NCBI GenBank assembly: GCA_032251455.1
Contig: JAVVEG010000002.1
Location: forward strand, 62,001-126,000
DNA from: JAVVEG01 sp032251455
GTDB lineage: Bacteria > Pseudomonadota > Gammaproteobacteria > Pseudomonadales > Pseudohongiellaceae
Length of the DNA: 64,000 nucleotides
Reading direction: 5' to 3'
Below the pieces are notes generated by a model. It saw nothing but the letters and a program-made list of their open reading frames with translations, was not told the origin of the DNA and did not search any database. How positions within the stretch are numbered: position 1 is the first letter of the stretch; every line of letters starts with the position of its first letter. Made by a program: the position numbers and the translations under genes. Positions 25,874-33,608 of this stretch are shown piece by piece.

Positions 25874-26254
25874 CTACGCAGCATGGTTGCTGTGGTGGGA
25901 GCTGTGTTTTAGCAAACTTTCTGCAGGAATCGAAAATGTCTCGTGCAGCCCTTCAATCATGCGCAGAGTCAGAGGTCGTTTTCGGGCCAGGATTTCATAA
26001 ACGCGATTCTTTCGCCCAATAATTGGAACAAGATCCTCTACGGTAAGGCCTTGCTGTTCCATTCGAAACTTGATGGCTTCGACCGGATCGGGGAAAGTCA
26101 TCGGATAATGTTCTCGTTCGTAAGCTTCTACAAGCGTTACAAGTACATCAAGCCTATCCCCTTCGGGTGAGTCAGCTTCAGCAGACATGAGGCCCTCAAT
26201 TTCTTTCAAGGTAGCCTCATAATCAGCTTCTGTTTTAATCGGACGAATTTCCAT
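25874..26254 (-). CDS. higA: HigA-type antitoxin
   Basis: Antitoxin and autorepressor of a HigBA pair. From ATG 26254 it has 126 residues, MEIRPIKTEADYEATLKEIE at the N-terminus and a C-terminal helix-turn-helix (about 70-115, GLTVEDLVPIIGRKNRVYEIL). The start has GAGGTG seven bases upstream; that sequence overlaps the higB TGA, so the antitoxin is translated in coupling with the toxin. The gene order toxin first, antitoxin second is characteristic of hig loci. The His-rich tail (HSSHHSNH) is unusual. Confidence 0.9.
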   Translation of the reverse strand: MEIRPIKTEADYEATLKEIEGLMSAEADSPEGDRLDVLVTLVEAYEREHYPMTFPDPVEAIKFRMEQQGLTVEDLVPIIGRKNRVYEILARKRPLTLRMIEGLHETFSIPAESLLKHSSHHSNHAA

Positions 26255-26262
26255 TGGACACC

Positions 26263-26565
26263 TCAAATTGTCTGAGCATCAATTTCATCATATTGCCTGT
26301 GCGTTCCGATGAAACGGATATAGACGACGCGGTAAGCGTAATTAATCCAAACCACGACTCGATACTTGTTCCCAGCGATGTTAAAAATGACACGACCATC
26401 GCGCAAGACACTGGCGCTTGAGAATTGCGCCTTTACCTCATTGGGAGTGGACCAATCGGCCTTCAGGGTCTCTCGATACCAAGCCATTCCCGGCTCGATG
26501 GAGTCCGCATAGGAAGGCGAGCTCTCCCAGAATTTCCTCAGCGTTGATAGAGCGATAATACGCAT
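26263..26565 (-). CDS. higB: HigB-type mRNA-interferase toxin
   Basis: RelE-superfamily toxin that cleaves ribosome-bound mRNA. The 100-residue protein fits the HigB_toxin family, with SSASVLRDGRVIFNIAGNKYR and VYIRFIGTHRQYDEID near the C-terminus. It is followed directly by higA. Within 30 bases upstream of its ATG lies the inverted repeat TCCCA-TTT-TGGGA, a candidate operator. Confidence 0.9.
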   Translation of the reverse strand: MRIIALSTLRKFWESSPSYADSIEPGMAWYRETLKADWSTPNEVKAQFSSASVLRDGRVIFNIAGNKYRVVVWINYAYRVVYIRFIGTHRQYDEIDAQTI

Positions 26566-26578
26566 AACTGCAGCTTAG

Positions 26579-26591
26579 TCCCATTTTGGGA
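26579..26591. promoter_or_regulatory. candidate HigA operator
   Basis: Perfect inverted repeat TCCCA-TTT-TGGGA located 14-26 bases upstream of the higB start codon on the minus strand, where an autoregulatory antitoxin would block the promoter or initiation. Confidence 0.5.
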
Positions 26592-26639
26592 ATTTTACAA
26601 CCCTGACGATGCGAGACGGCAGCTTTTGGCTGCCAACAG

Positions 26640-26984
26640 TTACGGGTTCAAGGCAAATAATCGGCGCAGTGCAAGAATCACATTTTTCCGATCAGTTTTC
26701 CCCAATTGCCCCGCCTTTCTGATCACCAGCCGCTCATCAAGCGTAAACAGCTTCATCCGCACCGTCGAGGCAGAGGGCAGACCGGCTGAATCCAGTTCTT
26801 TGATTTCAACATCCAAAGGCCAGTCAGAGTTCCTGGCGCTGGTGATCATCGCCAATACCGAATGCCCCGACTGCTTATTGAAGACTGCGGCCTCAGATAG
26901 CACCAGGGCAGGACGCCGTTTTGCGGTTGACCGGTCAGTGAAGGGGAACGGCACCACCACCACATCAAAAGGGTCAAAGGTCAC
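26640..26984 (-). CDS. MazF/PemK-type endoribonuclease toxin
   Basis: A PemK/MazF-fold toxin. From GTG 26984 (VTFDPFDVVVVPFPFTD) it has 114 residues, with the core RRPALVLSEA and LDVEIKELDSAGLPSAS, SVRMKLFTLDE motifs. The proposed GTG overlaps the end of the antitoxin by 11 bases (stop at 26976-26974), giving tight coupling; the frame stays open to 27020. A GGCAGC/GCTGCC hairpin (26618-26634) follows the gene, without a T run. Confidence 0.88.
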   Translation of the reverse strand: MTFDPFDVVVVPFPFTDRSTAKRRPALVLSEAAVFNKQSGHSVLAMITSARNSDWPLDVEIKELDSAGLPSASTVRMKLFTLDERLVIRKAGQLGKTDRKNVILALRRLFALNP

Positions 26985-27204
26985 GATAGGCTTCCTCGTC
27001 GGCCTCCGAGACCCACTCATTCAAGGTGCCTTCTACACTTTGGGCAAAAGCCATGTCCACGGGGTGCGCCTTGCGGATATGGACGCCTTTTTCTTCAATA
27101 TCAAAAACAATCACGTCGCCCGCTTGCAGATGGAGCCGTTGGCGCACCTGCGCAGGAATCGTTGCCTGATACTTGCTTGTCAGTTTGCTGGTCGCTGTTT
27201 TCAT
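26974..27204 (-). CDS. MazE/AbrB-type antitoxin
   Basis: A 76-residue SpoVT/AbrB-fold DNA-binding antitoxin: KLTSKYQATIPAQVRQRLHL and AGDVIVFDIEEKGVHIRK form the swapped-hairpin barrel, and the acidic C-terminus (EADEEAYRDL) is the toxin-binding tail. AAGGGG lies upstream of the ATG. It heads a two-gene operon with the MazF-like toxin. Three GGTAAT/ATTACC half-sites occur 24-48 bases upstream. Confidence 0.9.
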   Translation of the reverse strand: MKTATSKLTSKYQATIPAQVRQRLHLQAGDVIVFDIEEKGVHIRKAHPVDMAFAQSVEGTLNEWVSEADEEAYRDL

Positions 27205-27227
27205 GATTGCACCCCTTTCGATGGTTT

Positions 27228-27252
27228 GGTAATACTAGCATTACCCATTACC
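27228..27252. promoter_or_regulatory. candidate operator of the MazEF-like operon
   Basis: GGTAAT (27228-27233), six bases, ATTACC (27240-27245) form a perfect inverted repeat, and a third half-site ATTACC follows at 27247-27252. It sits in the promoter region of the minus-strand antitoxin gene, typical of AbrB-fold autoregulation. Confidence 0.55.
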
Positions 27253-27346
27253 TCGCTCAACGTCTACTTGCTCATTGTCGCAGCGGAATAAAAACCTGGT
27301 TCATTGCGCAGCACCTGCCAACTCAATAAATCAATTCAAAAAACAC

Positions 27347-27414
27347 TTGCCTTGTTACTGTGCGGCACCTAGTATACGTTACTGTGCAATACACAGTATG
27401 CGTCACACAGTATA
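27347..27414 (+). promoter_or_regulatory. promoter and repeated ACTGTG operator sites of the PadR operon
   Basis: TTGCCT (27347-27352), 17 bases, TAGTAT (27370-27375) is a plausible promoter. Over it are ACTGTG-type half-sites: TACTGTG (27356-27362), the palindrome ACTGTG-CAATA-CACAGT (27381-27397), and CACACAGTATA (27404-27414). PadR proteins usually bind such dyads in their own promoters, so this is a candidate autorepression site. Confidence 0.6.
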
Positions 27415-27426
27415 GGAATCCTGATC

Positions 27427-27777
27427 ATGACATCCGCACAACTGGACAAAATGCGACTGGAGCTGCGCCGCGGTGTGTTGGTGCTGGCGGTGCTCGCCTC
27501 ATTGAAACAACCGCACTACGGCTATTCGCTGCGCAAACAATTGCAGGACGGTGGCATCGACATTGATGAAGGCACGCTGTATCCGCTGATTCGTCGGCTC
27601 GCCGAACAAGGCTTGCTCGACAGTGAGTGGCAGCAGGGAGAGGGCCGGGAACGTCGCTATTACCAGATATCCGAACTGGGCGCAGAACTGCTGTTGCAGT
27701 TGCGTGATGAATGGCAGCAATTGAATGGCGCATTGAGCCAATTGCTGGCAACGACTACAAAGGAGACGAAGCAATGA
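27427..27777 (+). CDS. PadR-family transcriptional regulator
   Basis: A 116-residue winged-helix regulator of the small PadR type. The DNA-binding segment LRRGVLVLAVLASLKQPHYG and the wing GTLYPLIRRLAEQGLLDSEW with RRYYQIS are clearly recognisable, followed by the short C-terminal dimerisation helix. Its TGA overlaps the ATG of the following membrane gene (ATGA), which is the standard PadR/HAAS arrangement. Autoregulation through the ACTGTG dyads upstream is likely. Confidence 0.93.
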   Translation: MTSAQLDKMRLELRRGVLVLAVLASLKQPHYGYSLRKQLQDGGIDIDEGTLYPLIRRLAEQGLLDSEWQQGEGRERRYYQISELGAELLLQLRDEWQQLNGALSQLLATTTKETKQ

Positions 27778-28721
27778 ATCTAGTACAACGTTATATCGCC
27801 GCAGTGCAACGCGAATTACCCGAAGCCAAGCGAGAGGAAATCGGGCGCGAGCTCAATGCCAACATCATGGATCAATTGGACGCCCTGAGGGAGCAGCAGG
27901 GCAACCTGGAAGATGCGCACATTGCCACAGTGCTCAAGCAAATGGGACATCCACGCACGGTAGCCCAGCAGTTTGTTCCTCCACAAGCGCTGATCAGTCC
28001 AGGGTATATGTCTCTCTACAGGCATACCTTGTTCATGGTACTCGGTATTCTGTTCCTGCTTCAGGTAGCCGGTACAACAGTGGAATGGCTGTCCAGCAGT
28101 CAGATGGGTTTGTTCCAGTACCTGAGGAGTTTGGCCAATGGTTTTCTGGAAGATGCGATGTTCGCATTCAGCACCATTACGCTTGGTTTTTGGGTAATGT
28201 CCCGCCAGCAGCCGAACCGGCAGGCCAGCTGCGAACAGGACTGGCAGCCGGAACAATTACCCGATGCGGGGCCAGGCTGGCAACATATCTCCTTGCAGGA
28301 TGTATTCACCGATCTGGCAACTTATTTGTTCCTGCTTGTCATTATCTGGTATCCGCTGTGGCTATCACCGGAACAGCTAGCCAATAGCCGCTTGATCTTC
28401 AACGACAGCTTTTATGAATTCCTGCGCTGGGCAAGCCCGCTGGTGCTGTTCGGTATCGTATTCAGCCTGCTGCAATTGCGCCGCCGCTTTTGGAATCGCG
28501 CACTGCTGGGAGCGAATATTGTACTTAACAGTTTGTTTGTACTTGTTATCTTGCTGCTGGCGACGAATGGGCCTTACTTGCAGGAGAATATCGAGCAGTG
28601 GCGCGGTGTGTTTGAACCCGGCAAACTTGAACGCAGTGTGATGATAACGCTGGTGATCATCGCAATGTTTCCACTTTGGGAAGTTGGCAGGGATCTTATC
28701 CGGTTTAACAAGTTGCGTTAG
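27774..28721 (+). CDS. HAAS-type membrane protein, PadR partner
   Basis: A 315-residue protein beginning with a helical domain, MNLVQRYIAAVQRELP and LREQQGNLEDAHIATVLKQMGHP, characteristic of HAAS/permease-prefix proteins that follow PadR genes. About six hydrophobic segments follow. I start it at ATG 27774, overlapping the PadR stop by four bases. These proteins are thought to act with PadR in membrane-stress signalling, but the mechanism is uncertain. Confidence 0.8.
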   Translation: MNLVQRYIAAVQRELPEAKREEIGRELNANIMDQLDALREQQGNLEDAHIATVLKQMGHPRTVAQQFVPPQALISPGYMSLYRHTLFMVLGILFLLQVAGTTVEWLSSSQMGLFQYLRSLANGFLEDAMFAFSTITLGFWVMSRQQPNRQASCEQDWQPEQLPDAGPGWQHISLQDVFTDLATYLFLLVIIWYPLWLSPEQLANSRLIFNDSFYEFLRWASPLVLFGIVFSLLQLRRRFWNRALLGANIVLNSLFVLVILLLATNGPYLQENIEQWRGVFEPGKLERSVMITLVIIAMFPLWEVGRDLIRFNKLR

Positions 28722-29023
28722 TGGGGTTGGGCAACAGCTGTTCTGTGCCCCCAGAATTCACCGTCTGGGGGGTATTGGACTCTAAATCACGCTGCTACTC
28801 AATTACGGGTTGACGTCGAGCCTTTTCCCTTTTCCGGGTAGGACCTTTAACTCTTACAGGCCATTCCCTTGGCTCGGGCCATTTAAGTCTCTCCGACAAT
28901 AGCCCGTGACATTCCAGTCCGGAGTCTGATAGATTTCCAACGATTTAGAACGAGTTTGTTTTACTACACTAAATGCCAACGCCATGACAACCGAACTCTG
29001 GGGCACCGCCGAACAAGTTACAC
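28722..29023. other. 302-base spacer with one strong hairpin
   Basis: CCCCCAGA (28748-28755) pairs perfectly with TCTGGGGG (28764-28771), eight pairs with an eight-base loop, about 27 bases after the HAAS gene stop. No T run follows, so it is at best a Rho-assisted or processing signal. The rest shows no convincing coding frame or repeat; the promoter of the AlbA-type gene should lie in the last 100 bases. Confidence 0.45.
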
Positions 29024-30466
29024 ATGACAGAATCCAATCGCATCGAATACAAGCAGGAACTCAGCGACGGCCTTGAGCGGGAGGTGGTTGCCTTCCTCAA
29101 TTATCACGACGGCGGCGTCATCTACATCGGTATCGACAAGCATGGCCAAACCCTTGGTGTTCGCGATGCCGATGCCCTGCAACTGACGATCAAAGACCGG
29201 ATAAAGCACAATATTCAACCCTCTGCGTTGGGGCTGTTCGATGTGATCCTGGAACAACGTGACGACAAGCCAGTCATCAAGATCATTCTTGCCAGTGGCA
29301 CGGAAAAGCCGTATTACCTGCGCAAATATGGCATGTCGGAAAGGGGCTGCTTCATGCGTCTTGGCAGCGCCAGCGAACCCATGCCGCCAGCCATGATCGA
29401 GGAACTGTTCGCCCGCCGCACCCGCAACTCACTGACACGCATCCGCTCACCCCGCCAGGACCTCAGCTTTGCCCAACTGAGAATTTACTACGAAGAGGCG
29501 GGGCTGGCCCTCAACGACAAGTTCGCCGCCAACCTGGAGCTGCTTACCGAAGACGGCGATTACAACTACGCTGCCTATCTGCTTGCCGATGAGAACGGCA
29601 ATTCCACCCAGGTTGCCAAGTACGCAGGCAATGACCGCGTCGACCTGATCGACAGCAAGGAATATGGCTACTGCTGCCTGGTGAAAACCTGCAAGAGAGT
29701 GCTGGAACGACTCGAAGATGTGGAAAACCGTGTCCGCACCCGGATCACACCACGGGAACGCATCGACAATCCGCTGTGGAACCCGGTGGCACTGCGCGAG
29801 GCGGTCATCAACGCCATTATTCACAACAACTACAGCACCGAACTGGTACCCAAATTCGAGATATTCAACGACCGCCTGGAAATCACCTCAGCCGGTACCA
29901 TCCACCCTGGTAAGGAACAAGAGGACTTTTTCTCCGGGTACTCCATGCCTCGCAACAAGACACTGATGCGCGTATTTAAGGACCTGGGTATGGTTGAATA
30001 CCTTGGTTCCGGTATGCCGCGGATTCTCAAGGTCTATCCGCGGGAGACATTTACCTTCTCTGCCCATTTCATTCGGCTCAGCATGCCCATGTTTGACGCC
30101 ATCCACATGACAGGGCAAGTCACAGGGCAAGTCACAGGGCAAGTCACAGGGCAAGTCACTGAACAGGTACAAAAACTCCTGCAAGCTACTCAGGGAGAGT
30201 TAAGCCGCGGCGCACTGATGCAATCCCTTGGCCTTGCCTCCAGGGATAACTTCGAAAAACTCTATCTGCGGCCAGCCTTGGAAGCAAAATTGCTGGAGAT
30301 GACTATCCCAGACAAACCGCAAAGTCGTTTGCAAAAGTATTGCCTGACCAAAAAAGGCAGTGAACTACAAACTCAACTCAAACAAAACAACCCGGGAAAC
30401 GGAAAAGACCTACACCAGAGCAATCGCACCGTAAATGGCGAAAATAAAACGGAGCAGGGCACATGA
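29024..30466 (+). CDS. Schlafen/AlbA-type putative ATP-dependent regulator
   Basis: A 480-residue protein. The N-terminal AlbA_2 domain (about 3-120) shows ESNRIEYKQELSDG, AFLNYHDGGVIYIGID and the RLGSA motif. A GHKL-like ATPase segment follows, with LREAVINAIIHNNYS, EIFNDRLEITSAGTI and RNKTLMRVFKDLGMVEYLGSG. A linker TGQVTGQVTGQVTGQV encoded by four tandem 12-bp units separates it from a C-terminal winged-helix. The family is common in accessory and defence islands. Overlaps the next gene by four bases. Confidence 0.88.
   Translation: MTESNRIEYKQELSDGLEREVVAFLNYHDGGVIYIGIDKHGQTLGVRDADALQLTIKDRIKHNIQPSALGLFDVILEQRDDKPVIKIILASGTEKPYYLRKYGMSERGCFMRLGSASEPMPPAMIEELFARRTRNSLTRIRSPRQDLSFAQLRIYYEEAGLALNDKFAANLELLTEDGDYNYAAYLLADENGNSTQVAKYAGNDRVDLIDSKEYGYCCLVKTCKRVLERLEDVENRVRTRITPRERIDNPLWNPVALREAVINAIIHNNYSTELVPKFEIFNDRLEITSAGTIHPGKEQEDFFSGYSMPRNKTLMRVFKDLGMVEYLGSGMPRILKVYPRETFTFSAHFIRLSMPMFDAIHMTGQVTGQVTGQVTGQVTEQVQKLLQATQGELSRGALMQSLGLASRDNFEKLYLRPALEAKLLEMTIPDKPQSRLQKYCLTKKGSELQTQLKQNNPGNGKDLHQSNRTVNGENKTEQGT
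30109..30156 (+). repeat. four tandem 12-bp repeats encoding TGQV
   Basis: The unit ACAGGGCAAGTC is repeated four times without change inside the AlbA-type gene, encoding TGQV four times, with a degenerate TEQV after it. Unit number changes would stay in frame and only alter linker length. Confidence 0.9.
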
Positions 30467-30897
30467 CGCCAAACCCCAAATCCCGACTTTACGAGCCAGA
30501 CCTTGGGTGCTATTTTGTCGGGCATGCCCCAGACTGCCAGTTATATCAAGTACAGCTTATGAGTTATGAGAACAAACTGAAAAAAGCACGGGAGATAGTC
30601 GAACTTATCGGCGCAGGAAAGCCGGCAGGTTTCGGAAAAGCTCCGTCCAGGGAATTTGCTGATATACAAAAGAGGCGTAATCAACAACTGTTTGATCTTC
30701 AGGTCGAGTTGCGTGCGAAATACATGAGCGATGAACAACTGGATGCGCTATTAAAGTTCTACAAGAGTGAGATGGGGATATCAATTATAAAAACCAATGA
30801 GATCATCAACAGTGAATTTCGTGAGCTCTTCCTCCAGCGAATGACTTCTAATCATCAGGGCAAGGATGGTTCGGTATGGATGCAGCCCAAGGCGTAG
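30463..30897 (+). CDS. small hypothetical protein, DUF2059-like C-terminus
   Basis: The frame is 144 residues from ATG 30463, which overlaps the preceding stop (ATGA) and follows GGAGCAGGG. A start at ATG 30559 (MSYENKLKKAREIVELIG) would give 112 residues and a cleaner helical protein. The segment YMSDEQLDALLKFYKSEMGISI resembles the DUF2059 core found in periplasmic and lipid-linked proteins, but no signal peptide is visible here. The function is unknown; coupling to the AlbA-type gene suggests a partner. Confidence 0.65.
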   Translation: MTPNPKSRLYEPDLGCYFVGHAPDCQLYQVQLMSYENKLKKAREIVELIGAGKPAGFGKAPSREFADIQKRRNQQLFDLQVELRAKYMSDEQLDALLKFYKSEMGISIIKTNEIINSEFRELFLQRMTSNHQGKDGSVWMQPKA

Positions 30898-30908
30898 AGC
30901 AGAGCAAA

Positions 30909-31784
30909 TTACACCAGCGCCGTCGCAAAGGTATCCAGCAGGCGACCCCAGGCGCGCTCAGCCAGAGCCTGGTTGTAGACCGGGAAATCCGGCACCGTCC
31001 AGCCGTGCAAGGCATCCGCGTAGACTTCGATCTCAGCCGGCACACCAGCCGCCGCACAGGCATTGCGCAGCGTGGTCTTGACCTCCAGATCCCGGGCATC
31101 ATCATTCTCGGCAATCGCAATCAGAAGGCGTGCATCCATATTCGGAATGCCCAGATGGGGGCTGTCCGGGTTCTGTGTGGCCAGGTTGACACCGTGGAAG
31201 GTAGCGCCAGCGCCAACACGGGCCGGGAAGCTGGACACCGTGCGCAACACCTGCGGCCCACCCATGCAGTAACCCACTGAGCCGATCTTGCGGCGGGTAT
31301 CCACTGCCGCCTGTTGATCGATCCAGGCCAGAAATGCGCCGGCGTCGCTGATGTCGGACTGTGCCGTCAGCGAGGCCATCATGGGACGGACGATGCCTGC
31401 GATTTCAGGGTCGGCGAAAGAGGCGCCATCCGGGATGACGGGTGCCTTGGCAATGCGGTAGAAGGGGTTCACCACCAGCACCGAGTAACCGGCCTGGGCC
31501 AGGCGCTTGCCCATGGCGAGGGAGGCAGGGCGCAGGCCGAGGATATCCGGCCACATCAGGACAGCCGGGTGGCTGCCGCTGGCGGGATGAACAAAATAGC
31601 AATCCGCGCTGCCATCAGGAGTTTGAATCCTTACCTCACTCTCCATCACGTCCTGCGCGTTGGCCAGTGGTGGCAGCAACATGGCAATGGCGGTGGTGAT
31701 GCCAAGCCTGGCAAACTGGCGGCGGTTGAGCGAGGCCATCTTGAGCATGTATTCGTTTTCTTCGGGACTGTGGTTGTCGCACAT
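30909..31784 (-). CDS. dienelactone hydrolase family protein with Tat signal
   Basis: A 291-residue alpha/beta hydrolase. The nucleophile is Cys173 in VGYCMGG, and His260 lies in ALHGWT; the motifs match the dienelactone hydrolase family rather than serine esterases. The N-terminus has a twin-arginine motif (NRRQF, Arg21-Arg22) followed by a hydrophobic stretch and ANA, so the protein is probably exported folded by Tat. ATG 31784 has AGGAG nine bases upstream. The family acts on dienelactones and other carboxylic esters; the substrate here is unknown. It converges on the 30463 gene. Confidence 0.87.
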   Translation of the reverse strand: MCDNHSPEENEYMLKMASLNRRQFARLGITTAIAMLLPPLANAQDVMESEVRIQTPDGSADCYFVHPASGSHPAVLMWPDILGLRPASLAMGKRLAQAGYSVLVVNPFYRIAKAPVIPDGASFADPEIAGIVRPMMASLTAQSDISDAGAFLAWIDQQAAVDTRRKIGSVGYCMGGPQVLRTVSSFPARVGAGATFHGVNLATQNPDSPHLGIPNMDARLLIAIAENDDARDLEVKTTLRNACAAAGVPAEIEVYADALHGWTVPDFPVYNQALAERAWGRLLDTFATALV

Positions 31785-31935
31785 TGTTTTTGTTCTCCTG
31801 ACTCGAGTGAGGTTATTGGAAGGTTGCGAGTTGGGCTGAATGCCGGACATCCAGCCGGATGGCAGATAGTGTAGGAGCAATTCAGGACAAAGGACAGGAA
31901 GCGGGCGAATTTTATTGCGAGAAGCAGGGAGACGC

Positions 31936-32274
31936 TCAGGCCAACTGCACGCCGTTGGGTACAGGCGAATCCGGCACGGCCAGCACGACAGCACCATCGT
32001 CACGATGGAAGCCGGTAACCAGGCATTCCGACATGAAAGGGCCAATTTGCTTGCGAGGGAAGTTCACCACGGCCACCACCTGTTTGCCCAGCAGGGACTC
32101 GGGGCTGTACAGGTCGGTAATCTGCGCACTGGACCGGCGCATGCCGATTGATGCACCGAAATCCAGAGTCAGCTTGTGGGCGGGTTTACGTGCCTCCGGG
32201 AAAGGGTCTACTGCGACGATCGTGCCCACGCGCAATTCCACTTTCTGAAAATCAGCCCATTCGATCAAATCCAT
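31936..32274 (-). CDS. csaA: CsaA-type tRNA-binding-domain protein
   Basis: A 112-residue stand-alone EMAP/MetRS-type tRNA-binding (OB-fold) domain. Family motifs include VELRVGTIVAVDPFPEARKP, SSAQITDLYSPESLLGKQVV and NFPRKQIGPFMSECLVTGF. CsaA in Bacillus has chaperone-like export activity, while the homologous domain binds tRNA. The gene is monocistronic, followed by the hydrolase gene after 151 bases. Confidence 0.9.
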   Translation of the reverse strand: MDLIEWADFQKVELRVGTIVAVDPFPEARKPAHKLTLDFGASIGMRRSSAQITDLYSPESLLGKQVVAVVNFPRKQIGPFMSECLVTGFHRDDGAVVLAVPDSPVPNGVQLA

Positions 32275-32360
32275 TGCTGCCTCGCCATTGCCGGTGTGGG
32301 CTCGACAGTATACGCAATCAGGAGCATGTGCAGTAGCGCTGCTCTATTTGGCAGCACACA

Positions 32361-32756
32361 CTACTGGCGGGTGAATGATTCAGAGTTCCTGGCGCTGCCG
32401 TCAGGGTTATAGGATTCGAGGTTCATCTGGGGACCACCGGGTCCAAATGGCCACTTCAAACTGACAAAGCCGTTGAAACCCCCGCTGGTGACCAGCCCCC
32501 CGGTGATGACGAAGTTCTTGGCCAGACCAACGGCTGTCCATTCGCAGGAACCTTCGCCCGAGGACATCAGGCTGTAGAGGTTATCGCCATACTTGGGTGA
32601 CTTGCCCAGACTCTTGACCTCAAGAGTGCAGCCGCCACGGCCATTTTCGCCATCCGGTGAAGCATAGACCCCTTCAATCATTGTCTGGGCCTGCAGGGAA
32701 ACAGAAAAGATCAGGCCGGCAAACAGAGCCGGGACAGTTTTCAGGTACTGATTCAT
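32361..32756 (-). CDS. small exported protein with a structured 5' leader
   Basis: A 131-residue protein with a signal peptide ending near SLQA (about 24) and a beta-rich mature part containing GRGGCTLEVKSLG and GEGSCEWTAVG; the two Cys probably form a disulphide. The family is not recognised. The Shine-Dalgarno GGAGGT lies seven bases before the ATG and can pair completely with ACCTCC upstream (see the hairpin at 32764-32804), so translation is probably conditional. Confidence 0.75.
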   Translation of the reverse strand: MNQYLKTVPALFAGLIFSVSLQAQTMIEGVYASPDGENGRGGCTLEVKSLGKSPKYGDNLYSLMSSGEGSCEWTAVGLAKNFVITGGLVTSGGFNGFVSLKWPFGPGGPQMNLESYNPDGSARNSESFTRQ

Positions 32757-32763
32757 GGATGCT

Positions 32764-32804
32764 ACCTCCGCGGTGACAAAGCAATGTCACCGATTCTAGG
32801 AGGT
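32764..32804 (-). promoter_or_regulatory. hairpin sequestering the ribosome-binding site of the 32361-32756 gene
   Basis: Read on the minus strand: ACCTCC (32804-32799), six bases, CGGTGACA (32792-32785), loop TTGCTT, TGTCACCG (32778-32771), C, GGAGGT (32769-32764). The inner stem is eight perfect pairs; the outer six pairs hide the whole SD. This is the architecture of an RNA thermometer or ligand-controlled translational switch. Confidence 0.6.
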
Positions 32805-32855
32805 CTGCCAGTGAGAATATTGATGCAGATCAAACCGGGTTTGCAGAGCAGGGGA

Positions 32856-33608
32856 TCAGTTTTTACCGGCGGGATCGACCAGGAAATTTTCCAGACTTTC
32901 ACCCGTCAGTTTGCGGATCTGGGAGAAGACAAACCAGATGGCCAGCAACAGGATGATCATGCTGGGTATGGCAATGACCGGATAACTGAGTGCAGTCATT
33001 TTACCCAGTTCTTCACTGAACTCTGTAGTGCCAGGTGCGCTGACCAGGATTACCCTGGCGAGCACAAAATTCAGAAAGGAGGAAAAGAAGAAAGAGCTGG
33101 CGACGATCAGGGAGGCCTGGCCCAGCCGTTTTTCGAAGCGCAGCACATTATCATGCTGTTTCAAGGCCGCATACAGCTCATCAACCCGAACCAGTTGGGC
33201 GTTCAGGATCAGCGTCTTGACCAGGGGAAAACGGGTTTTCTGGGTTACCAGCACAGCGATACCGATAAGCCCCGGTATTGCTGCCTCCTTGATGGCGATG
33301 TATTGCGGATCCAGCTGCAGCAGACTGATACCGCCGGTCAGGAACACACTGATCACGCCGAGCACGGAGAAGGCATTGATCTTGCCGGACTGGCGCAGAT
33401 CCCACAGTCCGTAGCCAATGGGGAAGGCCAGAGCGATGACGATACTCAGCGAAGGGCCCAGATTGTCCTCGCCGCTCAATCTGCTGAGAATCAGTACCGG
33501 AATGATGATATTGAATGCCAGATTGCCCAGGAAACCGCCCTTGACCGGCGGGTGACCCTGGCTGGCAGCCTTGTTGCCTGCCGCTTTGTCGATACTGCTT
33601 TCATTCAT
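32856..33608 (-). CDS. VC0807-family inner-membrane protein
   Basis: A 250-residue protein from ATG 33608, with about six hydrophobic segments. The order NLAFNIIIPVLILSRLSG, IGYGLWDLRQSGKINAFSV and KEAAIPGLIGIAVLVTQKTR matches the VC0807 group of uncharacterised gammaproteobacterial membrane proteins. The frame is open to 33683 but the earlier start lacks support. Function unknown. It lies divergent to phoD with the Pho box between them, so phosphate control could extend to it. Confidence 0.75.
   Translation of the reverse strand: MNESSIDKAAGNKAASQGHPPVKGGFLGNLAFNIIIPVLILSRLSGEDNLGPSLSIVIALAFPIGYGLWDLRQSGKINAFSVLGVISVFLTGGISLLQLDPQYIAIKEAAIPGLIGIAVLVTQKTRFPLVKTLILNAQLVRVDELYAALKQHDNVLRFEKRLGQASLIVASSFFFSSFLNFVLARVILVSAPGTTEFSEELGKMTALSYPVIAIPSMIILLLAIWFVFSQIRKLTGESLENFLVDPAGKN

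Noticed and set aside
26561..26646. A possible second attC between HigB and the MazF-like gene
   Set aside because: Arms AACTG/CAGTT and CAGC/GCTG pair, but the left arm would overlap the higB start codon, the L-box pattern TTCAAG is absent, and an internal hairpin competes.
28748..28771. Terminator after the HAAS gene
   Set aside because: The eight-pair stem is good, but no T run follows on either side, so it is listed only as a hairpin within the spacer.
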